Shown one piece after another: positions 14,267 to 22,310 of a stretch of 24,781 bases of DNA (positions within the stretch are counted from its first letter, which is position 1; the number at the start of each line of letters is the position of its first letter). The translations under genes and the position numbers were made by a program. Origin of the DNA: Halanaerobiaceae bacterium (GTDB taxonomy: Bacteria; Bacillota; Halanaerobiia; Halanaerobiales; DTU029); contig JAAYLO010000055.1 of NCBI GenBank assembly GCA_012521855.1, positions 1-24,781 of the forward strand, given 5' to 3'. The notes under the pieces were generated by a model, which saw nothing but the letters and a program-made list of their open reading frames with translations, did no database searches and had not been told where the DNA came from.

Positions 14267-16387
14267 TCAATCTACAAGAATAAAGTTAATCTCTCTTTCA
14301 TCAAGATTTATTCTGTCAACCCTTACCCTTACCTGCTCGCCGAAACGATAAACCTTTCCAGTGTTTTCTCCTATCAGACAATGCTGTTTTTCATGATAAT
14401 TATAATAATCATCTTTCAAATCTTCCACATGCACCAGACCCTCTACAGTATTATCAAGCTCTACAAACAGGCCGAAATTCATAATACCGCTTATTATTCC
14501 ATCAAACTCCTGACCAATCTTATCCATCATGTATTCCAGTTTCTTTAATTCCACCGAGTCACGCTCTGCTTCTTCTGCCCTTCTTTCCTGTAAAGAACAG
14601 TGTTCAGCAATATGATTCAACCTTTTTTCAAGCAATTTTATCCTTTTTTCAGGCAATGTCCCGCTTTTTAAGGCTTCTTTAATAATCCGGTGGATCATCA
14701 GATCCGGATATCTTCTGATTGGTGCAGTAAAATGGCTATAATACTCTATACCCAGGCCAAAATGACCTATATTTCCAGGAGTATAAACAGCCTTTTTCAT
14801 TGAACGCAACAAGAGGTTGTTTATTATCCTTTCTTCCGGTGTTCCTTCAACTCTATCAAGCAGCTCCTGTAATTCCCTGGGATGAACTTCATTCTGTATC
14901 CCTTTCAAATGGTAGCCAAAATTGTGTATAAACTCATTAAACTCCTGTAAACGGTCCGGATCCGGACGGTCATGAACCCGGTAAATAAAAGGAAGACCTT
15001 TCCAGCTCATATCTTCTGATACTATCCTGTTTGCAGCAATCATGAACTCCTCTATAAGCTGTTCTGCAATACCATGCTCTCTTTCTTTTATTTCCAGGGG
15101 TTTCCCTTCCTCATCCAGAATCACTTTCACTTCTGGAAGTTCAAAGTTTATACTTCCTTTTTCATAACGGTCTTTTCGTAACTTTTCCCGCAGCTGGTTC
15201 ATTAATTTTAGATAGGGAACAAAATCCTTATATTTACTGATTAGCTCTTGATTATCATTGACCAGAATCTCCTTAACCTCACTGTACGTAAGACGATATT
15301 TTGATTTTATTACAGAAGGAAAAATCTCATATTCCAGAATTTTCAGTGGTGATAACTGATAAGTGATAAAAACTGACAGAGCCAGACGTTCTTCCCCTGG
15401 ATTAAGGCTGCAAATACCATTTGATAATTTGGTAGGAAGCATCGGTATTACCCTGTCTACCAGATAGATACTCGTCCCTCTTTCCAGGGCTTCCCTGTCC
15501 AGGGCTGAATCCTCCTTCACATAATGTGAAACATCTGCAATATGTACTCCAAGGCGTAATCTGCCATCACCCAGGTCTTCAATCGAAACCGCATCATCAA
15601 GGTCTTTCGCATCTTCTCCATCTATGGTAACCATGGGCATCTCCCGCAAATCTCTCCGGTCTGCTGTCTCTTCTTCCAGGACCGCATCCGGTATTCTTTC
15701 CAGTTCCCCCTCAACCTCTGCAGGAAATTCCTGAGGCAATTCCAGTTGACGGATAATTGCCTCAATATCTACACCTGGAGCATCTTTATCTCCGAGTACC
15801 TCAATAATCTTGCCTTCTGGATTCCTTTTATTATCAGGCCAGCTTGTTATCTCTGCAACAACCTTTTGATTATGCCTGGCACCATTCATGGCTTCCTTTG
15901 GAATAAAGAGATCATAAAATATACGTTTATTATCCGGGACCACAAAACCAAAGAATTCACTTTCTTCAAAATTACCTACAATACGCCTGTTAGCCCTTTC
16001 CAGAATCTTTACTACTTCACCTTCCCGCTGCTTACGCTTCTTACCGGTCAGGATCCGGACAAACACCTTATCATTATGCATGGCCCCATTCAAGTTTTCA
16101 CGGCTGATAAAGACATCGCTTTCTTCAGGGTCTTCAGGGATTAAAAAGCCAAATCCTTTAGAATTCCCTTCAATACGCCCAAGTAATAAATCCATCTTTT
16201 CAGGTATTCCGTAACGTCCGCTGCTATTTTTATAAATAACCCCTTCTTTTACAAGGTTATCAAGAAGTTTTGACATAATAGGGCGTTGGTCTCTGGGAAC
16301 ATTAAATTCTTTCATTAATTCCTTTTCTGTTAAAGGCCTGTACGCCTTATTTCTCATAAAATCCAGTAGTAATTCTTTTGCGCTCAT
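14267..16387 (-). CDS. rnr: Ribonuclease R
   Basis: RNase R is a processive 3'-5' exoribonuclease that degrades structured RNA and mRNAs released by trans-translation. The 706-residue protein has a winged-helix N-terminus (about 1-60), cold-shock-type RNA-binding domains (about 65-200; GRIEGNSKGFGFLIPE and IVGNFEESEFFGFVVP), the RNB catalytic domain (about 245-575) with TIDGEDAKDLDDAVSIE holding metal-binding Asp residues, and a C-terminal S1 domain (about 620-704; GIISGIMNFGLFVELDNT). The long basic tail of some RNase R proteins is missing. The start ATG has AGAGTGGTGTGA upstream, a weaker ribosome site than its neighbours. It is followed by smpB after 16 bases, a known functional pairing. 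Confidence 0.96.
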   Translation of the reverse strand: MSAKELLLDFMRNKAYRPLTEKELMKEFNVPRDQRPIMSKLLDNLVKEGVIYKNSSGRYGIPEKMDLLLGRIEGNSKGFGFLIPEDPEESDVFISRENLNGAMHNDKVFVRILTGKKRKQREGEVVKILERANRRIVGNFEESEFFGFVVPDNKRIFYDLFIPKEAMNGARHNQKVVAEITSWPDNKRNPEGKIIEVLGDKDAPGVDIEAIIRQLELPQEFPAEVEGELERIPDAVLEEETADRRDLREMPMVTIDGEDAKDLDDAVSIEDLGDGRLRLGVHIADVSHYVKEDSALDREALERGTSIYLVDRVIPMLPTKLSNGICSLNPGEERLALSVFITYQLSPLKILEYEIFPSVIKSKYRLTYSEVKEILVNDNQELISKYKDFVPYLKLMNQLREKLRKDRYEKGSINFELPEVKVILDEEGKPLEIKEREHGIAEQLIEEFMIAANRIVSEDMSWKGLPFIYRVHDRPDPDRLQEFNEFIHNFGYHLKGIQNEVHPRELQELLDRVEGTPEERIINNLLLRSMKKAVYTPGNIGHFGLGIEYYSHFTAPIRRYPDLMIHRIIKEALKSGTLPEKRIKLLEKRLNHIAEHCSLQERRAEEAERDSVELKKLEYMMDKIGQEFDGIISGIMNFGLFVELDNTVEGLVHVEDLKDDYYNYHEKQHCLIGENTGKVYRFGEQVRVRVDRINLDEREINFILVD

Positions 16388-16474
16388 TCACACCACTCTT
16401 TCCCGTTATCATTCAATGGAACATATATGTAATCCAGTTATACAAGTATATTATATGCCGTCATACAAATATTA

Positions 16475-17026
16475 TTATAAACCCAGCTCTTCTGCTATTC
16501 CCTGCATGGCTTTAAGAGAAAGAGCAACAAATTCTCCCAGATCTATACCCATCTCCTTACAGGAGGCAATAGTTTCCCGGTTGGCTCCCCGGGCAAATGA
16601 CTTCTCAGCATATCTCTTCAATACAAAATCCTTATCTATTGAAGATAACTTTTTGTCTGGATGAATCAGTGCTGCAGCAACAATCAGGCCGGTAACAGGA
16701 TCACTGGCATATATAGCTTTATCTATCATTTTCTTTCTGGCTAATCCGTGAACATGGTTATGTGCCTTTACAGCATAAACAATTTCTTCATCTACACCCA
16801 TCTTTTCCAATATTTCTGCTCCCAGCAAACCATGTTTTTCGGGGTCATTAAGTGTTTCTGCATAATCAATATCATGTAATAACCCGGCCAGTGCCCACTT
16901 CTCTTCATCTTCTCCAAAATACCTGGCTAATTCCCTCATGACGGCTTCAACTGCCAGACAGTGTTTTATCAGGTTTTTCTGCTTCAAATTCTTTTTTACT
17001 AGTTCCAATGCTTCCTCTCTGGTCAT
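16475..17026 (-). CDS. HD-domain (HDIG-type) putative phosphohydrolase
   Basis: A 183-residue cytoplasmic protein with an HD metal-dependent phosphohydrolase domain. The expected residues are visible: H22 (IKHCLAVEAVM), the HD pair H51-D52 in LAGLLHDIDYAET, H65 (EKHGLLGAEIL) and H89/H91/H93 in KAHNHVHG. The C-terminal helices (FVALSLKAMQGIAEE) are typical of the small stand-alone HDIG hydrolases common in Firmicutes. The substrate, possibly a nucleotide, is unknown. ATG is preceded by AAAGGGGTACTTTATA. It lies between secG, from which it is separated by a terminator, and rnr, with an 87-base gap. Confidence 0.85.
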   Translation of the reverse strand: MTREEALELVKKNLKQKNLIKHCLAVEAVMRELARYFGEDEEKWALAGLLHDIDYAETLNDPEKHGLLGAEILEKMGVDEEIVYAVKAHNHVHGLARKKMIDKAIYASDPVTGLIVAAALIHPDKKLSSIDKDFVLKRYAEKSFARGANRETIASCKEMGIDLGEFVALSLKAMQGIAEELGL

Positions 17027-17091
17027 TATAAAGTACCCCTTTCCAGTACTCTTTTTCCTGTCAAGAATAAAAATATCTATGTCAATAATTC

Positions 17092-17125
17092 AAAAACCCC
17101 CAAGGAAAAAATTCCCAGAGGGTTT
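17092..17125 (-). terminator. Probable terminator after secG
   Basis: On the minus strand AAACCC...GGGAA pairs imperfectly with TTCC...GGGTTT across an A/T-rich loop, and the 3' arm ends in GGTTTTTG. It lies about 15 bases after the secG stop codon. The internal loop makes it moderate in strength. Confidence 0.6.
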
Positions 17126-17139
17126 AGAGCTCAATATTT

Positions 17140-17364
17140 TTACTTAAAAAAGCCGAGAAGGAGTGATGTAATCATAAATATAACTGCAGCAATAGTGGTA
17201 TAGCGACTTATTTTTTCTTCTAAACCCTTTTTCTTTCCAAAGATCTGAGTTGCACCACCATCAATTGCGCCCGAAAGTCCTGCACTCTTTCCGGACTGGA
17301 GTAATACCCCTGCAATAACAGCCAGAGCTACTATTAGATGCAACACTTTGAGTGCTACCAACAT
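17140..17364 (-). CDS. secG: Preprotein translocase subunit SecG
   Basis: SecG is the small membrane subunit of the SecYEG channel. The 74-residue protein has two transmembrane helices (about 3-22 and 52-72) joined by a cytoplasmic loop. Family signatures are VLLQSGKSAGLSGAIDGGA and FGKKKGLEEKISRYTTIAAV. The start ATG at 17362-17364 has GGAGGTGAACAAA directly upstream; the open frame extends eight codons further but with no ribosome site. A putative promoter at 17417-17445 overlaps the end of the upstream regulator gene, so it is probably transcribed independently of the secretin cluster. Confidence 0.95.
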   Translation of the reverse strand: MLVALKVLHLIVALAVIAGVLLQSGKSAGLSGAIDGGATQIFGKKKGLEEKISRYTTIAAVIFMITSLLLGFFK

Positions 17365-17414
17365 TTTGTTCACCTCCAGAAATACCATTACCCAGGATAA
17401 TTTTTACGCATATT

Positions 17415-18599
17415 TTATTTTATCATATCAGCCAGAAAAACACAAGAACCGGTTTCAATAAAGTTCGCATTTACTGTAATTATTTTGATAAATAGTTTTT
17501 CGATAAGATTCCTGGATATGGTGCCCAGGAGCCTTTCTTTGACCTGATAACTTTCATCTTTGTCTACCATATGCAAATACAGCATCAGGCTTTTTTTACT
17601 CCAGTGACAGATAAGGTCACCTTCCCTCAGCCTTTTCCTGCAGATATGTATTAGATACTGCTTTATTTCCCTGACAGTATTTCCATTAATCCTGATGTAT
17701 ATTATTGAAAAGTATTCTCCATATCTCTTTACTCTCTTTACTGCTAACTTATACAATAAGCTAAAGAGCCTTTTATCACAGAGAAAAGGCTCACTGCTTA
17801 TTTCATCATTATATTGAAACCCATTATCTTCCTTTATATAAATATTATTTTCTTCAAAGAGCTCATAAAACCTGCTGCTGAGCTCCATATCATATTCCTC
17901 AGAGACAAAGCGGCTATAATCCTGGTAAAACTCTGTAGCCGCCAACAATTCTCCGTTTCTAATCAGTAGTTTTATTAAATTATAATAAATCTCTTCATTG
18001 TTAAAATTATATTTCAAACTATTTTTACAGATATTAATAGCCTCACTATCATCGCCACAGGCACTCAGAATATTAACTGCCCGGATAATGATCCGGGAAA
18101 CCAGATCCATATAGTGCTGGCGGATATTCATGGTCCAGTCATGATAAATGTCATCAGCAAGAAAATGGTCAGTGTAAATACTGAGGGCTTTCCTATACTC
18201 CTGCAAAGCCCGCTCAGGGTTGGTCTTCTCTATTTCAGCTCCTATCCTGAATAATTCTTCAAGCTCAAAACAATCTATCCATTTGATGGTATTTTCATCA
18301 AAATAATAATTTCCCTGACTATACTGGATAAAGGCAGCTGTCTTATTACCGGTAATTTCTCTTAGTTTTTTTCTTATGTAATAAATAACTGTATGCAGGT
18401 TGTGTAAGTTGCTGCTGTCCGGCCATAATAATTCCAGTAGTTGCTCTTTTGATATTTTTTTCCCCTTCCTGTAAAGCAGATATTTCAATAATTCCAGGGC
18501 CTTTTTTGATTTCCAGCTGTCCAGGTTCATCGGGATATCATTAACCAATATTCTAAAACCCCCAAAAAAGAATATTTTTAATATAGGATCACTGAACAT
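17415..18599 (-). CDS. BTAD-type transcriptional regulator with a degenerate GGDEF-like C-terminus
   Basis: A 394-residue cytoplasmic regulator. Residues about 8-100 form an OmpR-type winged helix (KIFFFGGFRILVNDIPMNL, WKSKKALELLKYLL, QLLELLWPDS, NLHTVIYYIRKKL). Residues about 105-250 match the helical bacterial transcriptional activator domain (ALQEYRKALSIYTDHFL). Residues about 280-385 look like a GGDEF fold with lost catalysis: KRYGEYFSIIYIRIN, CRKRLREGDLICHWSKKSLM, where WSKKS replaces the GGDEF loop. No receiver or sensor domain is present. The chosen ATG (18597-18599) has AGGAAGGGG upstream; an ATG eight codons earlier lacks one. It is the last gene of the secretin cluster and has a candidate operator just upstream (18632-18648). 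Confidence 0.75.
   Translation of the reverse strand: MFSDPILKIFFFGGFRILVNDIPMNLDSWKSKKALELLKYLLYRKGKKISKEQLLELLWPDSSNLHNLHTVIYYIRKKLREITGNKTAAFIQYSQGNYYFDENTIKWIDCFELEELFRIGAEIEKTNPERALQEYRKALSIYTDHFLADDIYHDWTMNIRQHYMDLVSRIIIRAVNILSACGDDSEAINICKNSLKYNFNNEEIYYNLIKLLIRNGELLAATEFYQDYSRFVSEEYDMELSSRFYELFEENNIYIKEDNGFQYNDEISSEPFLCDKRLFSLLYKLAVKRVKRYGEYFSIIYIRINGNTVREIKQYLIHICRKRLREGDLICHWSKKSLMLYLHMVDKDESYQVKERLLGTISRNLIEKLFIKIITVNANFIETGSCVFLADMIK
17417..17445 (-). promoter_or_regulatory. Putative sigma-A promoter of secG
   Basis: TTGTGT (17445-17440), a 17-base spacer, and TAAAAT (17422-17417), preceded by TGA (extended -10). It lies inside the last codons of the regulator gene. Confidence 0.5.
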
Positions 18600-18631
18600 A
18601 GTAATGACAACCCCTTCCTGCATAATTATTA

Positions 18632-18648
18632 AACCCGGGTTACCCTGT
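18632..18648 (-). promoter_or_regulatory. Candidate operator upstream of the BTAD regulator
   Basis: A perfect 10-bp palindrome AACCCGGGTT (18632-18641) overlaps the 9-mer TTACCCTGT (18640-18648). The same 9-mer occurs at 21422-21430 in front of the first subunit gene. Autoregulation is an inference. Confidence 0.35.
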
Positions 18649-18700
18649 GCCTTTTGAACTTTTGTCTTTTATTTACATTTTATTCCTTATATTATTTATT

Positions 18701-19942
18701 TCAATATTGATTCATAATTTCCTCCATATTAAATGTTTTTTCTTCCCCCACAACACTGATAACCGGGATTCTTTTTTCTTCCAGTAGTTCTGTCATGGAT
18801 TCATCAGCATAAACCTTGATTTCCAGAAGAGCATAATAAGCAGCAGGAGTAATATCTACGGGCAACTGTATTACAAATAAGGAACGATTCAGCTGATGAG
18901 GCTCCAGTTTTGTCAGTCTGCCTACATTCAAAAAATTCATCCATGGTATAAGTGAATATTGGAAATCAGGTTCTATCTCACAAATATCTGTCAGCAGATA
19001 AATACTCTTATCGTGAATACTCCTTATCTCCAGTGTCATAGTATCTCTCTGTCCGGGATCAAGGAAACTAATCAGTTTTTCTGGTTTTAGCCTTAAATAA
19101 TTACCTTCAGGAGGTTCTGGTTCAGTAAACTCTCCGGTGAAAATAGTAATTTCCCTGCTCATTGTCTTTCTCCCTCTCTCCCCATACTCGAAGAAAGCCC
19201 TGAGCTCATATTCGCCTGGAAATAAATAATTTTCAGGCCTTCCCATAAACAAAAGTTCTGCACCGGGGTATATTCTTATCCTGTCCTGCTCTGAATTCCT
19301 GGCAGAGATTGTCCGCAAGCTTAGTCTTTCCAGTAAACTGCGTTCTTTGTTCCTGATAGTTACTTCCACTTTTCCCGGATAATCCAGTTGTGATGTATTT
19401 TTAACCATGACTGTTATCAGCTGTCTGCCGTTCTCATCTTTCTGTAAGTCCAGAAACTGGATTTCCCCCTGTTCTCTTAATCCGGGGCCATCAACTCTTA
19501 CTATAATCCGGACAGCATATCTTACCAGCAAAGTTACTCCCAGATCGGGTCTGGCCGGTTCCGGTTCCACCATCAGGATTATTGTATAGGAACCTCCAGG
19601 TGTCCCGAAAAGCACCGTAATAGTACCATTTATTTTTACTTCGCCTTGCCGTAATACCGTACCCCTACTATCTTCCAGCTTTATCCAGTTCGTCTGGGGA
19701 AAGGATTCAGGATCAGCTTTCCGGTAACTCAGATTCCCTGTATAGTCCTGAAAAGATTGATATATTGAAAGATTAACTTTCTCCTCTACACCGGAAGTGC
19801 TGAGAATAATACTGAATTCCTCTGTCTCCCCTGGTTTCATCTGAAAATCAAGGGTAAGAGGTTGTACACCTATTGCCATGACTGAAGTATATATTAATAA
19901 AAAAAGGATAAGTAATATAAATCCTGATAAAAAGTTTTTCAA
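18701..19942 (-). CDS. Secreted three-domain Ig-like protein, putative chaperone or anchor
   Basis: A 413-residue exported protein of unrecognised family. It has a signal peptide (MKNFLSGFILLILFLLIYTS, cleavage near VMA) and three beta-sandwich-like parts: about 24-128 (GVQPLTLDFQMKPGETEEFS, NWIKLED), about 158-262 (LITVMVKNTSQLDYPGKVEV, YLFPGEYELRAFFEYG) and about 285-400 (LKPEKLISFLDPGQRDTMTL). Parts 1 and 3 share a PG(E/Q) turn before a strand pair and a tryptophan-containing segment, recalling PapD-like or DUF916-type folds that hold surface subunits. This is a pattern-level comparison only. The start is TTG at 19942 after AAAGGAGGGCTGGAT; an upstream TTG at 19987 has no ribosome site. 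A strong hairpin separates it from the subunit gene upstream. Confidence 0.65.
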   Translation of the reverse strand: MKNFLSGFILLILFLLIYTSVMAIGVQPLTLDFQMKPGETEEFSIILSTSGVEEKVNLSIYQSFQDYTGNLSYRKADPESFPQTNWIKLEDSRGTVLRQGEVKINGTITVLFGTPGGSYTIILMVEPEPARPDLGVTLLVRYAVRIIVRVDGPGLREQGEIQFLDLQKDENGRQLITVMVKNTSQLDYPGKVEVTIRNKERSLLERLSLRTISARNSEQDRIRIYPGAELLFMGRPENYLFPGEYELRAFFEYGERGRKTMSREITIFTGEFTEPEPPEGNYLRLKPEKLISFLDPGQRDTMTLEIRSIHDKSIYLLTDICEIEPDFQYSLIPWMNFLNVGRLTKLEPHQLNRSLFVIQLPVDITPAAYYALLEIKVYADESMTELLEEKRIPVISVVGEEKTFNMEEIMNQY

Positions 19943-19991
19943 ATCCAGCCCTCCTTTACAATTCTTTTTTCCTCCGGGACATATCAATAAA

Positions 19992-20017
19992 CGGCTGCTG
20001 AAGTGTTTCAGCAGCCG
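19992..20017 (-). terminator. Strong intercistronic hairpin (partial terminator or processing signal)
   Basis: A perfect 11-bp stem CGGCTGCTGAA (19992-20002) with TTCAGCAGCCG (20007-20017) and a 4-base loop. On the minus strand it is followed by TTTATTG, a weak T tract. It lies 11 bases after the stop of the subunit gene at 20029-20769 and could lower expression of the downstream genes or protect the subunit mRNA. Confidence 0.7.
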
Positions 20018-20028
20018 GTCTACTCTCT

Positions 20029-20769
20029 TTAATCATTAACAGCAACTGTAAGCCTTATTTCACCTACATAGTCTCCTGCCTTAACGTCAGATATATTATC
20101 CCTCATCCCCGCAAATCCAAACAACTGGAAGGCGTAAACACCCTTTTCTTTTATTCCGTCATAGGACCTGGAACTGGCAACTTTATCAGGAGTGGGCCAG
20201 ATCTCACCTGCTACCAGTTCCAGCAGGGTATCCAGGAAGTTACCAAAGGGGTAGCTGAAATCAAGATTTTCCTTCGGAATATCCTGGCTGTCTCCAATAT
20301 AACCTATTTCTGAGACTGGTATTAACTGATATGGGGGTAATAATTGATCACCAAAAAGACCGGTGACCAGAGGAATATCGTTAACATCGAGTGACTCCCA
20401 GATCCAGTATGTCGTCGGAAGGGTTATTGTATTGTCTTCTACATTTGTCAATGGAGTCCCATCAAATGTTACGATTACCGGACAATTTGTTTCGACCAGG
20501 AAACAATTAGCATCCCTTATCCTGCTCTCCTCATCCGGATCGCCGCTGAAAAAGGCAAAATCCATTCCAGGCTCAACCTCATACCAGAGGATGTTCCAGC
20601 CCCCGTACTCCCATTCCAGCTTTTGAGGGACAACGGCTGCATATTTTCCTACCTTTGCTGCCACCCCGATTGTGTCATCTATAGCACCAATTGTTCCCTG
20701 ATTATCTGCCATAACGGGTATTGACAATACCAGTATAAATAATGACAGTATAATTAAGGCTCTCTTCAT
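20029..20769 (-). CDS. Secreted subunit-like protein 2
   Basis: A 246-residue exported protein of unrecognised family. The signal peptide (MKRALIILSLFILVLSIPVM, cleavage after VMA) is clear. Three blocks match the preceding gene's product: DDTIGVAAKVGKYAAV (31-46), CFLVETNCPVIVTF then PLTN (89-109), and VKAGDYVGEIRLTVAVND at the end (229-246). Between them is a larger insert rich in Trp, Tyr and Pro (WEYGGWNILWYEVEPG; YWIWESLDVNDIPLV). The pattern is that of a secreted beta-sandwich subunit; the two Cys at 89 and 96 might form a disulfide. ATG at 20767-20769 follows AAAGGTGGTGCC; a TTG one codon earlier is less likely. It lies 42 bases after the first subunit gene. Confidence 0.7.
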   Translation of the reverse strand: MKRALIILSLFILVLSIPVMADNQGTIGAIDDTIGVAAKVGKYAAVVPQKLEWEYGGWNILWYEVEPGMDFAFFSGDPDEESRIRDANCFLVETNCPVIVTFDGTPLTNVEDNTITLPTTYWIWESLDVNDIPLVTGLFGDQLLPPYQLIPVSEIGYIGDSQDIPKENLDFSYPFGNFLDTLLELVAGEIWPTPDKVASSRSYDGIKEKGVYAFQLFGFAGMRDNISDVKAGDYVGEIRLTVAVND

Positions 20770-20811
20770 CAAAAGGCACCACCTTTCAAAGGATAATCAG
20801 CCAATATCAGT

Positions 20812-21360
20812 TTATCGTAAGGAAGTAACATATATACTATCAGATGCTGCAACGGTCAGGTAAATGGTCGCATTATAATCTCCTGCAGCCTGATCGGAAA
20901 TTGATCCCAACTCAGCAAGGGCAGCTATATTATAAGTAACTATACCGTCTTTATAATCCTGAATTTGAATAAGTGTCTGAGGGTCATCAGCAAGGCCTTC
21001 AGCATCTGTTCCATAAGTAAGAAGCAGATCTTCACCCTGGAACAATTCATACACAACTTTAATATAATCAACAAAATTCGTTAATGGGTCTGCACTGAAG
21101 GTAAGATCAATCAGGCAGTTTGATTCAACTGTAAAGAAGTTTTCATTATCTTCAGCTGTTTCGCCTGCTGCACCGAGGAGCACAAAGTCAACAGATGTAT
21201 CTCCAGTCAATATCTGTGCATATTTCCCTACTGTTGCACTTACACCAATGCTATCACTTACCACCGCACCATTCTCCAATGAACCTTGAGCTGCAAAAGA
21301 AAGGACACTTAAACCAAAAACCATGATTAAAACCAATCCCAAAACACTTAGCTTTTTCAT
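20812..21360 (-). CDS. Secreted subunit-like protein 1
   Basis: A 182-residue exported protein, not assignable to a named family. It has a classical signal peptide (MKKLSVLGLVLIMVFGLSVL, cleavage near FAA). The mature part is acidic, Ala/Val/Thr-rich and beta-like, as in pilin-type or coat subunits: SDSIGVSATVGKYAQI (35-50), FFTVESNCLIDLTFSADPLT (75-94) and AAGDYNATIYLTVAASD (158-174). All three blocks recur in the next gene. The ribosome site is very strong (CAGGAGGTAAAGATTT then ATG), which suggests high expression. A 139-base gap upstream carries direct repeats (21404-21433) that may control it. It could resemble SCPU or DUF4402-like secreted domains; this was not tested. Confidence 0.72.
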   Translation of the reverse strand: MKKLSVLGLVLIMVFGLSVLSFAAQGSLENGAVVSDSIGVSATVGKYAQILTGDTSVDFVLLGAAGETAEDNENFFTVESNCLIDLTFSADPLTNFVDYIKVVYELFQGEDLLLTYGTDAEGLADDPQTLIQIQDYKDGIVTYNIAALAELGSISDQAAGDYNATIYLTVAASDSIYVTSLR

Positions 21361-21403
21361 AAATCTTTACCTCCTGTTTTTTTATTTTTTTACCTTTCTG
21401 CCA

Positions 21404-21433
21404 ACCCTGTACCCGGTAAAATTACCCTGTACC
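21404..21433 (-). repeat. Pair of 10-bp direct repeats upstream of the subunit genes
   Basis: ACCCTGTACC occurs at 21404-21413 and again at 21424-21433, exactly 20 bases apart (two helical turns). Between them lies GGTAA-like inverted sequence, and the second copy is part of TTACCCTGT, shared with the regulator's upstream region. The arrangement resembles binding sites of SARP/BTAD-type regulators. Confidence 0.6.
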
Positions 21434-21499
21434 TTTCTCCCCTCACTCCCTTCTATGTTTATTATCTGCCTATATGAGCTCTAATCAATAGAGAACTCT

Positions 21500-22285
21500 C
21501 TATTCCAGGCTGAATACTATAGTGCCGCCGGAGTATTCACCGGCTTTAATCATATTATCTGTCTCAATAAACAATTCAAGCAGATAAATCTTATTCATGC
21601 TTTCTGAATCTTTTTCAATTACAGTACCTCCCTTTTCAATTGGTACAGCACTGGCACCATTACAGGCTATATATACATCTATATTTTCTCCCGGGAATAT
21701 AAGAGAACTGAAGACCTTTAAATTCCAGCCAGTATAATTGGTCTTTACTGCCAGATGTAAAGGCTCCGCGAGACCATACCTTCCCGGACCCGAACTGACA
21801 TTAAAATGAACATTCCTTTTCTCCAGCAGTATTTCAGCATACCGGGAGTGATAAAGATTGAGGTTTATAGCAGGAAGTGTACCTGAATCCTCCACAGGCC
21901 GCAGAGTCAGGGAATAGATCCCGCTTCTGTACTGTAAGCCTTCTGCAAACTTCAAGGATATGATTTCTTCTCTCTTCTGTGTGTCAAGAGCTATATCCAG
22001 CCCTTTAAATGGTTTATAGCCGCCCTCTTCCTTTACTAACAATCGGGGGATATCTTTACTGAATTCTGACAGCTTATAAGAAAAATTATACCGGCTGATT
22101 CCGTCCTTCAGCCTGAATCCAAGCAAAGCTTCCTGCATATACGGATTTGAATATAGTACAGTTATGGAAAAGTATTCATTCTCATAACTCCAATCTGTAT
22201 TATAATCATGTCCTGTAACTGATAATGGCAGGAGTAAAATAAAGATGCCAAAGAACAAATAAACAGACGGAAATTTATATTTCAC
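21500..22285 (-). CDS. Secreted protein with a C-terminal subunit-like domain
   Basis: A 261-residue exported protein of unknown family. A signal sequence (VYLFFGIFILLLPLSVTG) is followed by a beta-rich N-terminal domain (about 25-155), then a part resembling the two small secreted proteins: VHFNVSSGPGRYGL, LHLAVKTNYTGWNLKVFSS, and the ending IKAGEYSGGTIVFSLE, which parallels VKAGDYVGEIRLTV. It could be a larger minor subunit, an adaptor or a tip protein. The start is uncertain: GTG at 22285 follows AAAGGTGTCTTATCA, while TTG at 22309 follows GAGGAAATAAT; both give a signal peptide. It follows the putative envelope protein gene closely (25 bases or 1 base). Confidence 0.6.
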   Translation of the reverse strand: MKYKFPSVYLFFGIFILLLPLSVTGHDYNTDWSYENEYFSITVLYSNPYMQEALLGFRLKDGISRYNFSYKLSEFSKDIPRLLVKEEGGYKPFKGLDIALDTQKREEIISLKFAEGLQYRSGIYSLTLRPVEDSGTLPAINLNLYHSRYAEILLEKRNVHFNVSSGPGRYGLAEPLHLAVKTNYTGWNLKVFSSLIFPGENIDVYIACNGASAVPIEKGGTVIEKDSESMNKIYLLELFIETDNMIKAGEYSGGTIVFSLE

Positions 22286-22310
22286 TGATAAGACACCTTT
22301 CTTTCTCAAA

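Noticed and set aside
15746..16144. Plus-strand ORF of 132 codons inside rnr
   Set aside because: Antisense shadow of RNase R cold-shock domains; no ribosome site.
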